Below, one piece after another: positions 53,121 to 62,199 of a DNA stretch of 64,000 bases. The translations under genes were made by a program, and so were the position numbers. Below the pieces are notes generated by a model. The model saw only the letters and a program-made list of their open reading frames with translations. It made no database searches and had not been told where the DNA came from. Location of the stretch: assembly GCF_900102185.1 (NCBI RefSeq), contig NZ_LT629690.1:3906001-3970000 (forward strand), given 5' to 3'. This stretch comes from Terriglobus roseus. Lineage in GTDB: Bacteria > Acidobacteriota > Terriglobia > Terriglobales > Acidobacteriaceae. Position 1 is the stretch's first letter; the number at the start of each line of letters is the position of its first letter.

Positions 53121-55250
53121 ATGGCCAAGGCATCGAAGCTCGCAGAAAAAGCCCTTACGCTCGCAGCGCAAGGCGCATGGGTAGTGTTTGACAAGCTGAA
53201 CAACATCAGCCCGAACCCGTCGTTCACGCCGAAGTGGAGCGACAAGCCTCTGCTCAAGAGCTACCAGAAGGAAAAGCCGCCCCTTGGCTGGCCCCGTACC
53301 ACCGATTCGCTCTGCCCCCGCTGCGTGCCGGAAATCCGTCAGCAGATCGTTGATGGCAAGCTGCCCCACGAAATCCTGCTGAACGAGAAGGTCGGCGAAA
53401 TCAAGGCTCAGATCATTGAGCGCGATGGCCAGATCCTGATGGTGAAGGATTGTCCGATTCACGGCCACTTCGAGGACGTTATGTCCATCGATCCGCCGAT
53501 GATGAAGCACCTGGAAGACGTCTTCCCGGGCCGCGACATCCGCGCGCACAACGATGAGAAGCTGCACAACCACGGCACCAGCACCGTGACCCACGGTCGT
53601 GGTTCGGTTCTGACCATCGATCTGACCAACCGTTGCAACATGATGTGCGATCCCTGCTTCATGGACGCAAACCAAGTGGGCTTCGTTCACGAACTGACGT
53701 GGGACGAGATCAAGACCATGCTGGACAACGCGATCCAGATCAAGCCGAAGCGCCAGATGTCGGTACAGTTCTCAGGCGGCGAGCCGACCCTGAGCCCGTA
53801 CTTCCTGGACGCTGTAGCTTATGCCCGTAAGGTTGGTTACAACTCGGTTCAGGCTGCTACCAACGGTATTGAGTTTGCGAAGTCGAAGGAATTTGCGAAG
53901 GCCGCGGCAGAAGCCGGTCTGCGCTACGCATACCTCCAGTTCGACGGCATCGGCAACGCTGCCAACAGCCACCGTAAGGTTGGCAACAGCTTTGACGTTA
54001 AGCTGCAGGCGATCCACAACCTGCATGAGGCCGGTGTGGACATCGTTCCCGTCACCTGCATCATCAACGGCATCAACAACGAGCAGGTTGGCCGTATCAT
54101 CCAGTTCGCTCTGGACAACCCGAAGAAGATCAACTTCCTCTCGTTCCAGCCGGTTTCGTTCACGGGCCGCGACGAAGCAGTTTCCGACGAGCGCCGCCAC
54201 GCACAGCGTTACACGCTGAGCCACCTGGCACACGACATCCGCAACCAGACGGGCCTCGGCGAGTCCACCCGCGACTGGTTCCCCATCTCGTTCATGTCCA
54301 CCTTCTCTGACTGGGCCGATCTGGTTCACGGGCCGGAGCATGAGTGGGGCCAGCTCTCCTGCGGTTGCCACCCGAACTGCGGTATCGGCATGGCGCTGAT
54401 GATCGATAAGGAAACGAAGGAAGCCGTTCCGGTGACCGCGTTCCTGAATGCAGTTCAGCTGGCGAAGGACGTTGCTCGTGTAAACGATGCAGCTCGTGGC
54501 AAGTTCCTCTCCATCGTGGGTGTGTCGCTTGCCCTGCTGCGCAACTACGACCCGACGAAGTCGCCCACGCACTTCCGCATCATGGATCTGCTGCAGAAGT
54601 TCGATAAGTGCTTCGGCGCTACCGGCCGCAACTACGGCAAGGTGACCGGCGACCGTACCATGGCCGACATTGAGAAGCGCCGCGCTGACCGCTGGAACTT
54701 CCTCTTCATCGCCGGCATGTGGTTCCAGGATCTGTTCAACTACGACTTCCGCCGCACCGAGCAGTGCATCATCCCGTACGCAACGCAGGAAGGCGAAATC
54801 AGCTTCTGCGCATACAACACGGGTATCGGCTGGCGCAACATCATCGAGAAGATGCACATGACGTCGACCCTCACCAAGTGGTACGAGGAGCACGGCCGTC
54901 ACGAAATCTTCGCCGGTGGTAAGAAGGTTGCGATCGAGAAGCAGGAGAAGTATGACCTGGTTCTGAACGAGGCTCACGTGAACTCCGCTGCGAACGATAC
55001 CTTCGATAAGAGCGGTATCGCTAAGAACGCTCGCGAAGAGAAGATTCGTGCACGTGATGCGAAGCTGAAGCAGGATGCAGAGAACGCCCGTATGGCGAAG
55101 CTCTACCGCAAGGAAATCCTGAAGGAACAGGAACAGCCTGGCTTCGTCGCTCTCGGCGAAATCGGTGGTCTGGGTGGCATCAAGCCCGCAGCTCCGGCAG
55201 CAGAAGTTGTTGCTGAGATCAAGAACGACGAGCTTGTCGCAGGCGACTAA
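53121..55250 (+). CDS. Radical SAM protein of the tetraether / membrane-spanning-lipid synthase (Tes, MJ0619) type
   Basis: The 709-residue protein starts at ATG 53121 after AGGAG. Residues 60-135 hold a CPxC module (SLCPRC, C65 and C68; DCPIHG, C111 and H114) like the N-terminal metal site of MJ0619/Tes proteins. The radical SAM cluster motif CNMMCDPC (C172, C176, C179) and SGGEPT (218-223) follow. Further cysteines at 414, 416 and 420 (SCGCHPNC), 549 and 563 could bind auxiliary iron-sulfur clusters, as in Tes. A charged helical tail (about 580-709) ends the chain. Tes joins lipid chain ends by carbon-carbon bonds; acidobacteria make iso-diabolic-acid membrane-spanning lipids, so a similar reaction is a reasonable inference, not proof. 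The gene is monocistronic between two terminators. Confidence 0.75.
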   Translation: MAKASKLAEKALTLAAQGAWVVFDKLNNISPNPSFTPKWSDKPLLKSYQKEKPPLGWPRTTDSLCPRCVPEIRQQIVDGKLPHEILLNEKVGEIKAQIIERDGQILMVKDCPIHGHFEDVMSIDPPMMKHLEDVFPGRDIRAHNDEKLHNHGTSTVTHGRGSVLTIDLTNRCNMMCDPCFMDANQVGFVHELTWDEIKTMLDNAIQIKPKRQMSVQFSGGEPTLSPYFLDAVAYARKVGYNSVQAATNGIEFAKSKEFAKAAAEAGLRYAYLQFDGIGNAANSHRKVGNSFDVKLQAIHNLHEAGVDIVPVTCIINGINNEQVGRIIQFALDNPKKINFLSFQPVSFTGRDEAVSDERRHAQRYTLSHLAHDIRNQTGLGESTRDWFPISFMSTFSDWADLVHGPEHEWGQLSCGCHPNCGIGMALMIDKETKEAVPVTAFLNAVQLAKDVARVNDAARGKFLSIVGVSLALLRNYDPTKSPTHFRIMDLLQKFDKCFGATGRNYGKVTGDRTMADIEKRRADRWNFLFIAGMWFQDLFNYDFRRTEQCIIPYATQEGEISFCAYNTGIGWRNIIEKMHMTSTLTKWYEEHGRHEIFAGGKKVAIEKQEKYDLVLNEAHVNSAANDTFDKSGIAKNAREEKIRARDAKLKQDAENARMAKLYRKEILKEQEQPGFVALGEIGGLGGIKPAAPAAEVVAEIKNDELVAGD

Positions 55251-55273
55251 TCTCCTAACCAGAACTAACTAAG

Positions 55274-55302
55274 AAGGCCGCCCGAAAGGGCGGCCTTTCT
55301 GT
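55274..55302 (+). terminator. Rho-independent terminator of radical SAM gene
   Basis: A perfect 10-bp stem AAGGCCGCCC with loop GAAA is followed by TTTCTGTT, 23 bp after the stop. Confidence 0.92.
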
Positions 55303-55317
55303 TGTCCGTTACTCACT

Positions 55318-56583
55318 TCATTCCAGTGCATTCAGGAGCGTGTGAATGTCTGCTTCGTTGTTATAGACGGAGGGGGCTATACGCATGCGGCCGGGATAGA
55401 GCGAGATATCAACCTTGCTGGCTTTCAGCTTTCTGTTGGTCGCCTCGTCATCCTTCACATGGAAGGCAATGATGGAGGCCCCCGCGTCTTCCGGCGTGAT
55501 ACAGGCGTAGCCCAGCTTTGGCAGTTCTGCGCGCAGGATGCCATTTAATGTGTGGGCGTGGTGCTGGATGTTAGGCACGCCGAGTTGCAGTATCCATGGC
55601 AGGGATGCGCTGAGTGCGGCGATGACGGGATTGGCGTAGGTTCCGGTTTCGAAGTAGCCTGCTGCATTCTGCAGTTGGTCGAACGTGGCGGGATAGGGGC
55701 CAGGTTTGTCGCCGGGGAGTGCGTGGTATTCCATGTCGCCGAACTGGCGGAAGCTCATCAGCGGACGTTGCAGTGTGGGCAGTACGTCGGCCCGGGCGTA
55801 GAGGAAGCCAATCCCGAAGTCGCCCATGAGCCACTTGTAGCTGGCTGAGGCAAGGAAGTCGACGCCGCTTGCCTTCACATCAATGGGCATGCAGCCTGCG
55901 CCTTGTACTGCGTCCAGAAACAGCTTGGCACCATGTGCGTGTGCGAGATCGGCGAGCCACTTGGGATTGTGCGTGAAGCCGTTAATCCATGAGACAAGTG
56001 ATACCGCGATGAGTCGCGTGTTCTTGTCGACTGCTTTTTCGAATTCAATGCTGTCTACGATCCATGCACCGGCATCATTGGTTGTGGCCTTCACGATGCG
56101 TACGTCCACGCCTCGCTTTTGCAGCTCTGTGTAGAGGTATAAGGAACCTTCAAAATGGAGAGCGTCTGTGACAATGTTTGGCTTTGGACCACTCGCAGCG
56201 GGGTGCATGAGTCCCAGCGCGCTGACAACGAGGTTTTCGCCCGTGCTGGTGCTATTCACGTAAGCGATTTCATCCGGTGTGGCGTTGATGAGCTTGGCGA
56301 AGCTTTCCTTTGCAACCAACGAAATAGGGCTGGTGGTGCTGGTCTGCTTCACAGCCATGGTGCCCTTGCTATCGAGATAGGCGTCGACCGCGACACGGGT
56401 GCTGATGCTCATGGGGTGGATGCGTGCGTTGTTGATGTACACACCGTATTGCGGCGTGACGAAGGCATCGCGTGCTGGCAGAAGAGTAGAGGGCGTCATG
56501 GAGATGGTCGCACTGGCGGACGTTGCGCGGGCTGTCAGCAATGCCGCGCCTGCATTCTTCATCAAGGATCGTCTGGAGAACAC
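55318..56583 (-). CDS. Tat-exported class V PLP-dependent aminotransferase-fold enzyme
   Basis: The 421-residue protein has a twin-arginine signal (FSRRSLMKNAGAALLTA). It has the class V fold of cysteine desulfurase/isopenicillin-N-epimerase-like enzymes: NSTSTGENLV (phosphate binding, about 110-119), D224 and Q227 in FLDAVQGAG, and the PLP lysine K250 in SASYKWLMG. The catalytic cysteine loop of true desulfurases was not found, so an epimerase, lyase or kynureninase-like role is more likely. GTG 56583 is preceded by GAGGTG. It is 28 bp downstream of the RidA-like gene and probably in its operon. Confidence 0.85.
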   Translation of the reverse strand: MFSRRSLMKNAGAALLTARATSASATISMTPSTLLPARDAFVTPQYGVYINNARIHPMSISTRVAVDAYLDSKGTMAVKQTSTTSPISLVAKESFAKLINATPDEIAYVNSTSTGENLVVSALGLMHPAASGPKPNIVTDALHFEGSLYLYTELQKRGVDVRIVKATTNDAGAWIVDSIEFEKAVDKNTRLIAVSLVSWINGFTHNPKWLADLAHAHGAKLFLDAVQGAGCMPIDVKASGVDFLASASYKWLMGDFGIGFLYARADVLPTLQRPLMSFRQFGDMEYHALPGDKPGPYPATFDQLQNAAGYFETGTYANPVIAALSASLPWILQLGVPNIQHHAHTLNGILRAELPKLGYACITPEDAGASIIAFHVKDDEATNRKLKASKVDISLYPGRMRIAPSVYNNEADIHTLLNALE

Positions 56584-56611
56584 ACGTCACCTCGGAGAGA
56601 GGATGGTTAGC

Positions 56612-56986
56612 CTAGTTATCTTTTACAGCAATGCCGATCAATTCAAAACGGGCGTTGAAAAGTAGTGTTCCAGAACCGAGAAATGCGCGCGGCGGAAGTG
56701 GTCCTGTGAAGTAAGTCCGATACACCGCGTTGAATGTTTCCCATAGACTGACATCGCTACAGAACACCTGCAACTGAACAAGATGCTCCATCTTCATGCC
56801 AGCGAGGGCGAGCACCTTTTGTATGTCGTCCAGGACGAGGCGCGCTTCTTCTTCGGCAGTGGAGGGAGTCTGCGTGGTACCAGGCAGAAGCCCGATACGT
56901 CCCGAAAGATACAGCGCGTGGCCGTCCACCAGAACGGCATCGGCAAACGGATATTGAGGATTCTGTGTGAAGTATTCGCGGCCCAT
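56612..56986 (-). CDS. RidA/YjgF family protein
   Basis: The 124-residue protein has the normal length and pattern of the Rid family: PFADAVLVDGHALYLSGRIGL, EEEARLVLDDIQKVLALAGM and VQLQVFCSDVSLWETFNAVY. RidA proper hydrolyses reactive enamine/imine intermediates released by PLP enzymes; the key arginine of RidA (usually near residue 105 in R-xx-V) is not clearly present (PPRAFLGSGTLLFNARFE has R at the expected place), so subfamily is open. Its neighbour is a PLP enzyme, a fitting partner. Confidence 0.88.
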   Translation of the reverse strand: MGREYFTQNPQYPFADAVLVDGHALYLSGRIGLLPGTTQTPSTAEEEARLVLDDIQKVLALAGMKMEHLVQLQVFCSDVSLWETFNAVYRTYFTGPLPPRAFLGSGTLLFNARFELIGIAVKDN

Positions 56987-57096
56987 GAGGTTCCCTTCAG
57001 GAATCTTTGCCTCAAGTGTAGAGCGTGCATTCCATCACGTCTTTGTTCTAAGGCGAAGCCGTACTCATTGGTGTGCGGATGCTCGTCACATAGAGC

Positions 57097-57546
57097 ATGA
57101 ACAGGCACTCTTTTCACCATCGGATTTTTCGTGGCGCGGTTGAGGCCGTGCCCTCGTTTGGTGTGTTTCTGCTAACGGTGTTGTTAGTCGTGCAGAGCGG
57201 CATTACGCAGCAGCGGCCTGAACCGCCGTCGGCTGCGATGGAAGTCGATCACATTGCGCGTGCCATGTCGCGAGCGCAGGTGGCACTTACTACCGATCAG
57301 CAGAAACAGATCTTCAGTGTTTATGTGGACGCGCAAACTGCCGCGCAATCGTCTTCCAGTAGCAGCACAGATGAGTTCACGCGCCGCCAGCAGATGGAGG
57401 CGCTGCAAACCAGTGTGCGCAAGGAAGTGCGTACGTTGCTGACAGAGGCGCAGCAGAAAGTGTTCGATGCAATGGCAACGCAGCATAGTCGCCGTGGCGA
57501 TGGCGGTCCCATGCAGGGACCACCGCCATCGGATATGCCGAACTAA
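57097..57546 (+). CDS. Small exported or anchored helical protein
   Basis: This 149-residue protein has a hydrophobic N-terminal segment ([16 protein letters not shown], about 21-36) followed by a helical, glutamine-rich domain ([26 protein letters not shown] ... [20 protein letters not shown]). The LTxxQ-like motif ([20 protein letters not shown]) recalls Spy/CpxP periplasmic chaperones, a weak resemblance. It ends in a glycine/proline-rich tail. Its stop overlaps the convergent DUF853 gene stop by four bases. Confidence 0.6.
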   Translation: MNRHSFHHRIFRGAVEAVPSFGVFLLTVLLVVQSGITQQRPEPPSAAMEVDHIARAMSRAQVALTTDQQKQIFSVYVDAQTAAQSSSSSSTDEFTRRQQMEALQTSVRKEVRTLLTEAQQKVFDAMATQHSRRGDGGPMQGPPPSDMPN

Positions 57547-59135
57547 TAGCTGTTTCTACCGCGTGACTTTGTCGAGCCGCCCATCATGCTTCCCATGATG
57601 GAGCCGAGTACGCCGCGCACAATCTGTCTTCCTGCCTGGCTGGCCATGGCACGCGCTGCGGATTTTGCAGCGGTCTCAATGATTGAATCTGCGCCTCGTC
57701 CACCGCGAGGGCCAGTTGGTCCGCGCTGCGTGAGGACTTCTGTGACGCTGCTGAGCCATCCACCGCTTTCCTGTTGCGGCACGTCCTGAGGAACGGGGAT
57801 GCCCTGCGGCATGGGTGAAGGTGTTCCCGCAGGCGCAGCGTTGTTTGCTGCGGAGGATGTATTCGCGCGCTGGTTCAATCGTTCGTAGGCACTCTCGCGA
57901 TCGACCACCTTGTCATAGACACCGGCCACCACGGAAGTCTGCATCAGCGCTTTGCGTTCGGTAGGCGTAACAGGCCCAATGCGTGCGTGCGGAGGTATCA
58001 CCCATGCGCGTTCCACGATGGTGGGTGTTCCCTGTTCGTCAAGAAAACTAACTAATGCTTCGCCCACGCCAAGCTGGCTGATGGCTTCTTCCGTATTCAG
58101 TGCAGGATTCACGCGGAAGGTCTGCGCCGCTACCTTCACTGCCTTCTGCTCCTGTGGCGTGAACGCACGCAACGCATGCTGTACGCGATTGCCAAGCTGC
58201 GAGAGTACTACCGGTGGAATGTCCGCGGGGTTTTGCGTGACGAAGTAAATGCCTACGCCTTTGCTGCGAATCAGTCGCACCACTTGCTCAATCTTTTGCG
58301 AAAGCTGCGCAGGCAAATCGTTAAACAGCAGGTGCGCTTCATCGAAGAAGAAGACGAGCTTCGGCTTGTCCATGTCGCCCACTTCGGGCAGGTGTTCATA
58401 CAACTCGCTCAGCAGCCACAGCAGAAATGTGGCGTAGAGCTGCGGCGACTGCATCAGCTTGTCTGCAGCAAGAATGTTCACCACACCTTTACCATCGACG
58501 GTCTGCAACAAGTCATCGATGTTGAGCGCAGGTTCTCCGAGGAACTTGTCGCCTCCCTGCTGCTCCAACGAGACAAGACCGCGTTGAATGGCGCCGATGG
58601 AAGCTGCGGAAATGTTGCCGTATTCCGTCTGGTAGCTCTTTGCGTTCTCACCGACAGCGTTCAGCATAGCCTTCAGATCTTTCAGGTCCAGCAAGAGCAG
58701 GCCTTGGTCGTCGGCAATTTTGAAGACCAGCGTGAGGACAGCGGTCTGCGTGTCGTTCAGGTTGAGGATGCGTGCAAAGAGCAGCGGTCCGATCTCACTG
58801 ACGGTGGTTCGCAGCGGGTGGCCTTCTTCACCAAAGACATCCCAGAAAGTCACCGGGCACCCGGCGAATGTCCATGTCCCCAATCCCAGCTTCTGGACGC
58901 GCGCGTCGAACTTTGGCGAAGACGCTCCAGGCTCCGCGATACCGCTAAGGTCACCCTTCACGTCAGCGGCGAAAACAGGCACACCGATGCTGCTGAAGGC
59001 CTGCGCCATAACTTCCAGCGTCACGGTCTTCCCGGTTCCCGTGGCTCCAGCCACCAGGCCGTGGCGATTGGCCATTCCGGGTAGCAGCGTCAATTCTTTG
59101 GCATCGTTTTTGGCAATCAGCAGAGGTTCGGGCAA
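57543..59135 (-). CDS. HerA-like / DUF853 (YjgR-type) ATPase
   Basis: TTG 59135 was chosen: it has GGAGG seven bases upstream and gives [20 protein letters not shown], matching the known start of E. coli YjgR. The longer frame from ATG 59216 overlaps the start codon of the divergent lepB. The 530-residue protein has Walker [21 protein letters not shown], Walker [13 protein letters not shown] and [11 protein letters not shown], i.e. a HerA-FtsK-type P-loop ATPase. The C-terminal 100 residues are low-complexity, then [20 protein letters not shown]. The physiological role of the family is not established. Confidence 0.92.
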   Translation of the reverse strand: MPEPLLIAKNDAKELTLLPGMANRHGLVAGATGTGKTVTLEVMAQAFSSIGVPVFAADVKGDLSGIAEPGASSPKFDARVQKLGLGTWTFAGCPVTFWDVFGEEGHPLRTTVSEIGPLLFARILNLNDTQTAVLTLVFKIADDQGLLLLDLKDLKAMLNAVGENAKSYQTEYGNISAASIGAIQRGLVSLEQQGGDKFLGEPALNIDDLLQTVDGKGVVNILAADKLMQSPQLYATFLLWLLSELYEHLPEVGDMDKPKLVFFFDEAHLLFNDLPAQLSQKIEQVVRLIRSKGVGIYFVTQNPADIPPVVLSQLGNRVQHALRAFTPQEQKAVKVAAQTFRVNPALNTEEAISQLGVGEALVSFLDEQGTPTIVERAWVIPPHARIGPVTPTERKALMQTSVVAGVYDKVVDRESAYERLNQRANTSSAANNAAPAGTPSPMPQGIPVPQDVPQQESGGWLSSVTEVLTQRGPTGPRGGRGADSIIETAAKSAARAMASQAGRQIVRGVLGSIMGSMMGGSTKSRGRNSY

Positions 59136-59214
59136 GATAGCGCCTCCTTCGGCAACGCGTTGATTGTAAAAGGAGCGGAACCGGACGCGGCCTTCCGGTA
59201 GACTAGACGCTGCC

Positions 59215-60009
59215 ATGGAAGAGACTGTAGTCGCCCAAGAAGAAAAGCAAGAGACCCTGCCTGAATCGCTTGCCGGACTGGCCTACGTGCTGGTTATCGG
59301 TCTCTTCATCATGACGTTTCTCTTCCAGAACTTCGCGATTCCCTCGGGATCCATGGAAAAGACGCTGCTGATTGGCGATCATGTCCTAGTGGACCGCGTG
59401 ACGCTGGCACCCGGCACCAAGTGGATGCCGCTGGAGTGGCACCGACAGGTGCAGCGTGGCGACATTATTGTTTTCGTCAAACCCCACGCGGAGACTCCTG
59501 ACCTCATCCTCGTGAAGCGCGCCATCGGTTTGCCCGGCGACCGCATTCATCTGGAGCACGGCATTGTGTACCGCAATGGTCAGCGCCTGGATGAGCCGCA
59601 GATTTCTGTCCCTGATAACTCCGGCATCCCCAGCCACAACTACGACACGGCGCGCGACGACTTCCCCCGCGATATCAACGGTATCGCCTCTGCCGCTGCG
59701 ATGAATAACGCCGAGCACTGGGCGGTGGATATCCGGAACCATGTGCAGAACGGTGAACTCGTTGTGCCCGAAGGCACGGTCTTCGCGATGGGCGACAACC
59801 GCCTGGAGAGTCTCGACAGCCGCTACTGGGGCTTTGTGCCGCAGGAAAACCTGATTGGCCGTCCCATGTTCGTCTACTGGTCGTTCATTACGCCGGACGA
59901 CATGCAGATAAAGGCCCAGTACCCCAGCACTGCTGGATGGTTCTTGCACGTGATTACGCATTTCTTCAGCGACACTCGCTGGAGCCGTACCTTCCACCGG
60001 ATTCAGTAG
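59215..60009 (+). CDS. lepB: Signal peptidase I (second copy)
   Basis: The 264-residue protein has one membrane helix (about 22-40), catalytic serine S46 in [10 protein letters not shown] and lysine K101 in [11 protein letters not shown], and [15 protein letters not shown]. It is longer than the copy at 31069-31761 because of an insert between the conserved boxes and an extended C-terminus ([20 protein letters not shown]). No strong ribosome site precedes ATG 59215. The asmA-like gene follows after three bases, so the two are co-transcribed. Confidence 0.94.
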   Translation: MEETVVAQEEKQETLPESLAGLAYVLVIGLFIMTFLFQNFAIPSGSMEKTLLIGDHVLVDRVTLAPGTKWMPLEWHRQVQRGDIIVFVKPHAETPDLILVKRAIGLPGDRIHLEHGIVYRNGQRLDEPQISVPDNSGIPSHNYDTARDDFPRDINGIASAAAMNNAEHWAVDIRNHVQNGELVVPEGTVFAMGDNRLESLDSRYWGFVPQENLIGRPMFVYWSFITPDDMQIKAQYPSTAGWFLHVITHFFSDTRWSRTFHRIQ

Positions 60010-60012
60010 GCG

Positions 60013-61752
60013 ATGGAGAACGAAGAAACTCTGCACGACGACCATCACCCACTGTGGACACCCACCATCCGCCGCCGCCTCACTTTCGTTCTGATTGGGG
60101 CTCTGGTGGTGGTGCTGTTGGTCGTTCTGCCGCCGTACATCAGCATTAGCCGGTATCAGCGGCGCGTGGCCTCGGCCATGTCTGAGGCGCTGGGACGGCC
60201 CGTTCGCATCGACAACATTCAGCTTCATCTGTTGCCGTTACCGGGACTGACACTTTCAAACTTTGTGGTCAGCGAGACACCGGAGTTTGGCTCCGAGCCG
60301 ATCCTTCGCGCGAACACCGTGGAAGCGCGGCTGCGTCTAGCATCGCTGTGGCGCCGACGCATTGAAGTGTCGCGCATCTCGCTGGATTCGCCTTCGATCA
60401 ATCTGGTGCGTAATCCGGAGACCGGCCGATGGAACCTGCAGCGCATCGTCACGCAGGCTTCGCAGATCACGTCTGCTCCGACTACGCAGGCAAAGGCCAG
60501 CGAAGCTCCACGCTTTCCTTATATTGAAGCGACCGATGCCCGCTTGAACATTAAAAACGGCGATGTAAAGCTGCCATTTTCGCTAAAGGAAACAGAGTTT
60601 GCGCTGTGGCTGCCGGAGCCGGATCAATGGCAACTTCGTCTTTCGGGACGTCCTTCGCGCACCGACACCGACGCATCGGACGTAGGTCTGGTAAAGGTGG
60701 AAGCCACCCTGGGCCGCGGTGCGGACCTCTCCTCGGCCAACATTGATCTCAGCGCCGCATGGAAGCCCACTCCCATGGGCGAGGCCACGAAACTGTTTGC
60801 CGGCGGCGATCAGGGATGGCGGGGCGAAGCCTCTGCTTCGGCCACGTTGAAGGGCACGCTGAACACGGCACGCCTGAATGCGGATTTGCATCTGCTCTCG
60901 CTGCATCGCGCGGACTTCGCACCGGAACAGACCGCACAGATCAACGCACACTGCGAAGCCGCCACCACGGGCCTGCTGCGCAGCCTGCACGACCTCCGTT
61001 GCGCTGTGCCCACCAAGGAAGACACGTCGTTCCTTGCAGCGATTGATTTCCTTCGCAGCGAGCCCGCACCGCTCAGCGCGCATGACAAGCCGGATGCCGC
61101 AGCCAAACCCGGCGTCTTCCTGTTGCGCGGCGAGATTCCGGACACCTTCTCGTTCAGCACAGCCTCCATGCAAGCGTCGCTGAAGGATGCTTCTCCCAAC
61201 TACGCTTTGGCCTGGATACGCCTATTCTCACGTCGCATTCCGAGCAATCTCAGCATTGCCGGATCACTCGATCTGACGGCGTGGAAGGAAGATACCGGTC
61301 CGGAAAGCAGCCGTTGGGGAACAACCGTGGTCTGCGCCTGCACCGTGCCCGCTCAAAAAGAAGACGCTGCCACCACTAACCACACATGGAATGTGGTACT
61401 TACAAACGTGGGAACGGGAAATAACAGCACACTGCCGGATACGGTGCTGACACTAACCGCGTATCAAACAGAACATGCCGCACAGGCCACACCGGAAGCC
61501 GCTGTGCCGCATGTGGCTGAAGGACATAGCGTTACCGGCACGCTGGACCGCAATCGCTACAAGCTGACATTTGCATCGGCAGATGTGGCGCATCTGGCAG
61601 CCCGTTACTTCCCGCCACTAGGCGATGCCATGCCTACGGACACTCCCGAGGGTAGCCAGCTTTTGACGGAGCGTAACTGGACGGGAACGCCTGTCTGGAC
61701 AGCGACCGCCCCTGTGCCTGCAGCCAAATCGAAGCCTCGGCATCGCCGTTAG
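60013..61752 (+). CDS. AsmA-like protein
   Basis: The 579-residue protein has a cytoplasmic N-terminus, one membrane helix (LTFVLIGALVVVLLVVLPPY, about residues 22-40) and the AsmA-type head (YQRRVASAMSEALGRPVRIDNIQLHLLPLPGLTLSNFVVSE, then ILRANTVEARLRL). The rest is beta-rich with a proline- and alanine-rich C-terminal end. It is likely periplasm-spanning and concerned with envelope lipids. Coupled to lepB. Confidence 0.85.
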   Translation: MENEETLHDDHHPLWTPTIRRRLTFVLIGALVVVLLVVLPPYISISRYQRRVASAMSEALGRPVRIDNIQLHLLPLPGLTLSNFVVSETPEFGSEPILRANTVEARLRLASLWRRRIEVSRISLDSPSINLVRNPETGRWNLQRIVTQASQITSAPTTQAKASEAPRFPYIEATDARLNIKNGDVKLPFSLKETEFALWLPEPDQWQLRLSGRPSRTDTDASDVGLVKVEATLGRGADLSSANIDLSAAWKPTPMGEATKLFAGGDQGWRGEASASATLKGTLNTARLNADLHLLSLHRADFAPEQTAQINAHCEAATTGLLRSLHDLRCAVPTKEDTSFLAAIDFLRSEPAPLSAHDKPDAAAKPGVFLLRGEIPDTFSFSTASMQASLKDASPNYALAWIRLFSRRIPSNLSIAGSLDLTAWKEDTGPESSRWGTTVVCACTVPAQKEDAATTNHTWNVVLTNVGTGNNSTLPDTVLTLTAYQTEHAAQATPEAAVPHVAEGHSVTGTLDRNRYKLTFASADVAHLAARYFPPLGDAMPTDTPEGSQLLTERNWTGTPVWTATAPVPAAKSKPRHRR

Positions 61753-61857
61753 ACCGCTTCGACAGCGGTTTCGAGCCGATTCTCCACCCCATCAGCGCCC
61801 ATTTGCGATATCCTAAGAAACGGTCAGCGTGACCTGAGAGCGGGGTGTTTTTACTAC

Positions 61858-62055
61858 ATGGCAGAAGTACGTCTCCAAGAGGGCGAACCCCTTGAGAATG
61901 CACTGCGCCGCTTCAAGCGGAAGGTTCAGCAGGAAGACATCATCAAGGAAGTCAAGCGCCACTCCTTCTACCTGAAGCCCGGCGAAAAGAAGCGCGTCAA
62001 GGAAGCATTGGCACGCAAGCGGAATCGCAAGAAGGTTCGTAAGGAACAGGACTAG
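61858..62055 (+). CDS. rpsU: 30S ribosomal protein S21
   Basis: The 65-residue protein (MAEVRLQEGEPLENALRRFK...) matches bS21 in length and in its basic C-terminus (KRVKEALARKRNRKKVRKE). It helps 30S subunits initiate translation. A terminator follows. Confidence 0.96.
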   Translation: MAEVRLQEGEPLENALRRFKRKVQQEDIIKEVKRHSFYLKPGEKKRVKEALARKRNRKKVRKEQD

Positions 62056-62117
62056 TGCTTCGCACCGTTCTGGACAGGCTTCGCCTGTGATCGGTGCCGA
62101 CACTAGCCACATTGAAT

Positions 62118-62146
62118 AAGCCCGGCCTCGCGCTGGGCTTTTCATT
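62118..62146 (+). terminator. Rho-independent terminator of rpsU
   Basis: A 9-bp stem (AAGCCCGGC / GCTGGGCTT, one G-T pair) is followed by TTCATTT, 62 bp after the stop. Confidence 0.82.
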
Positions 62147-62199
62147 TGCTGTTGCATTCACGCGCAACACGCGTTGACCACCGTACGGAGCGAAGGCCC

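Noticed and set aside
59386-60228. 280-codon open frame opposite the second lepB and asmA start
   Set aside because: Covers the catalytic boxes of lepB in antisense; no independent support.
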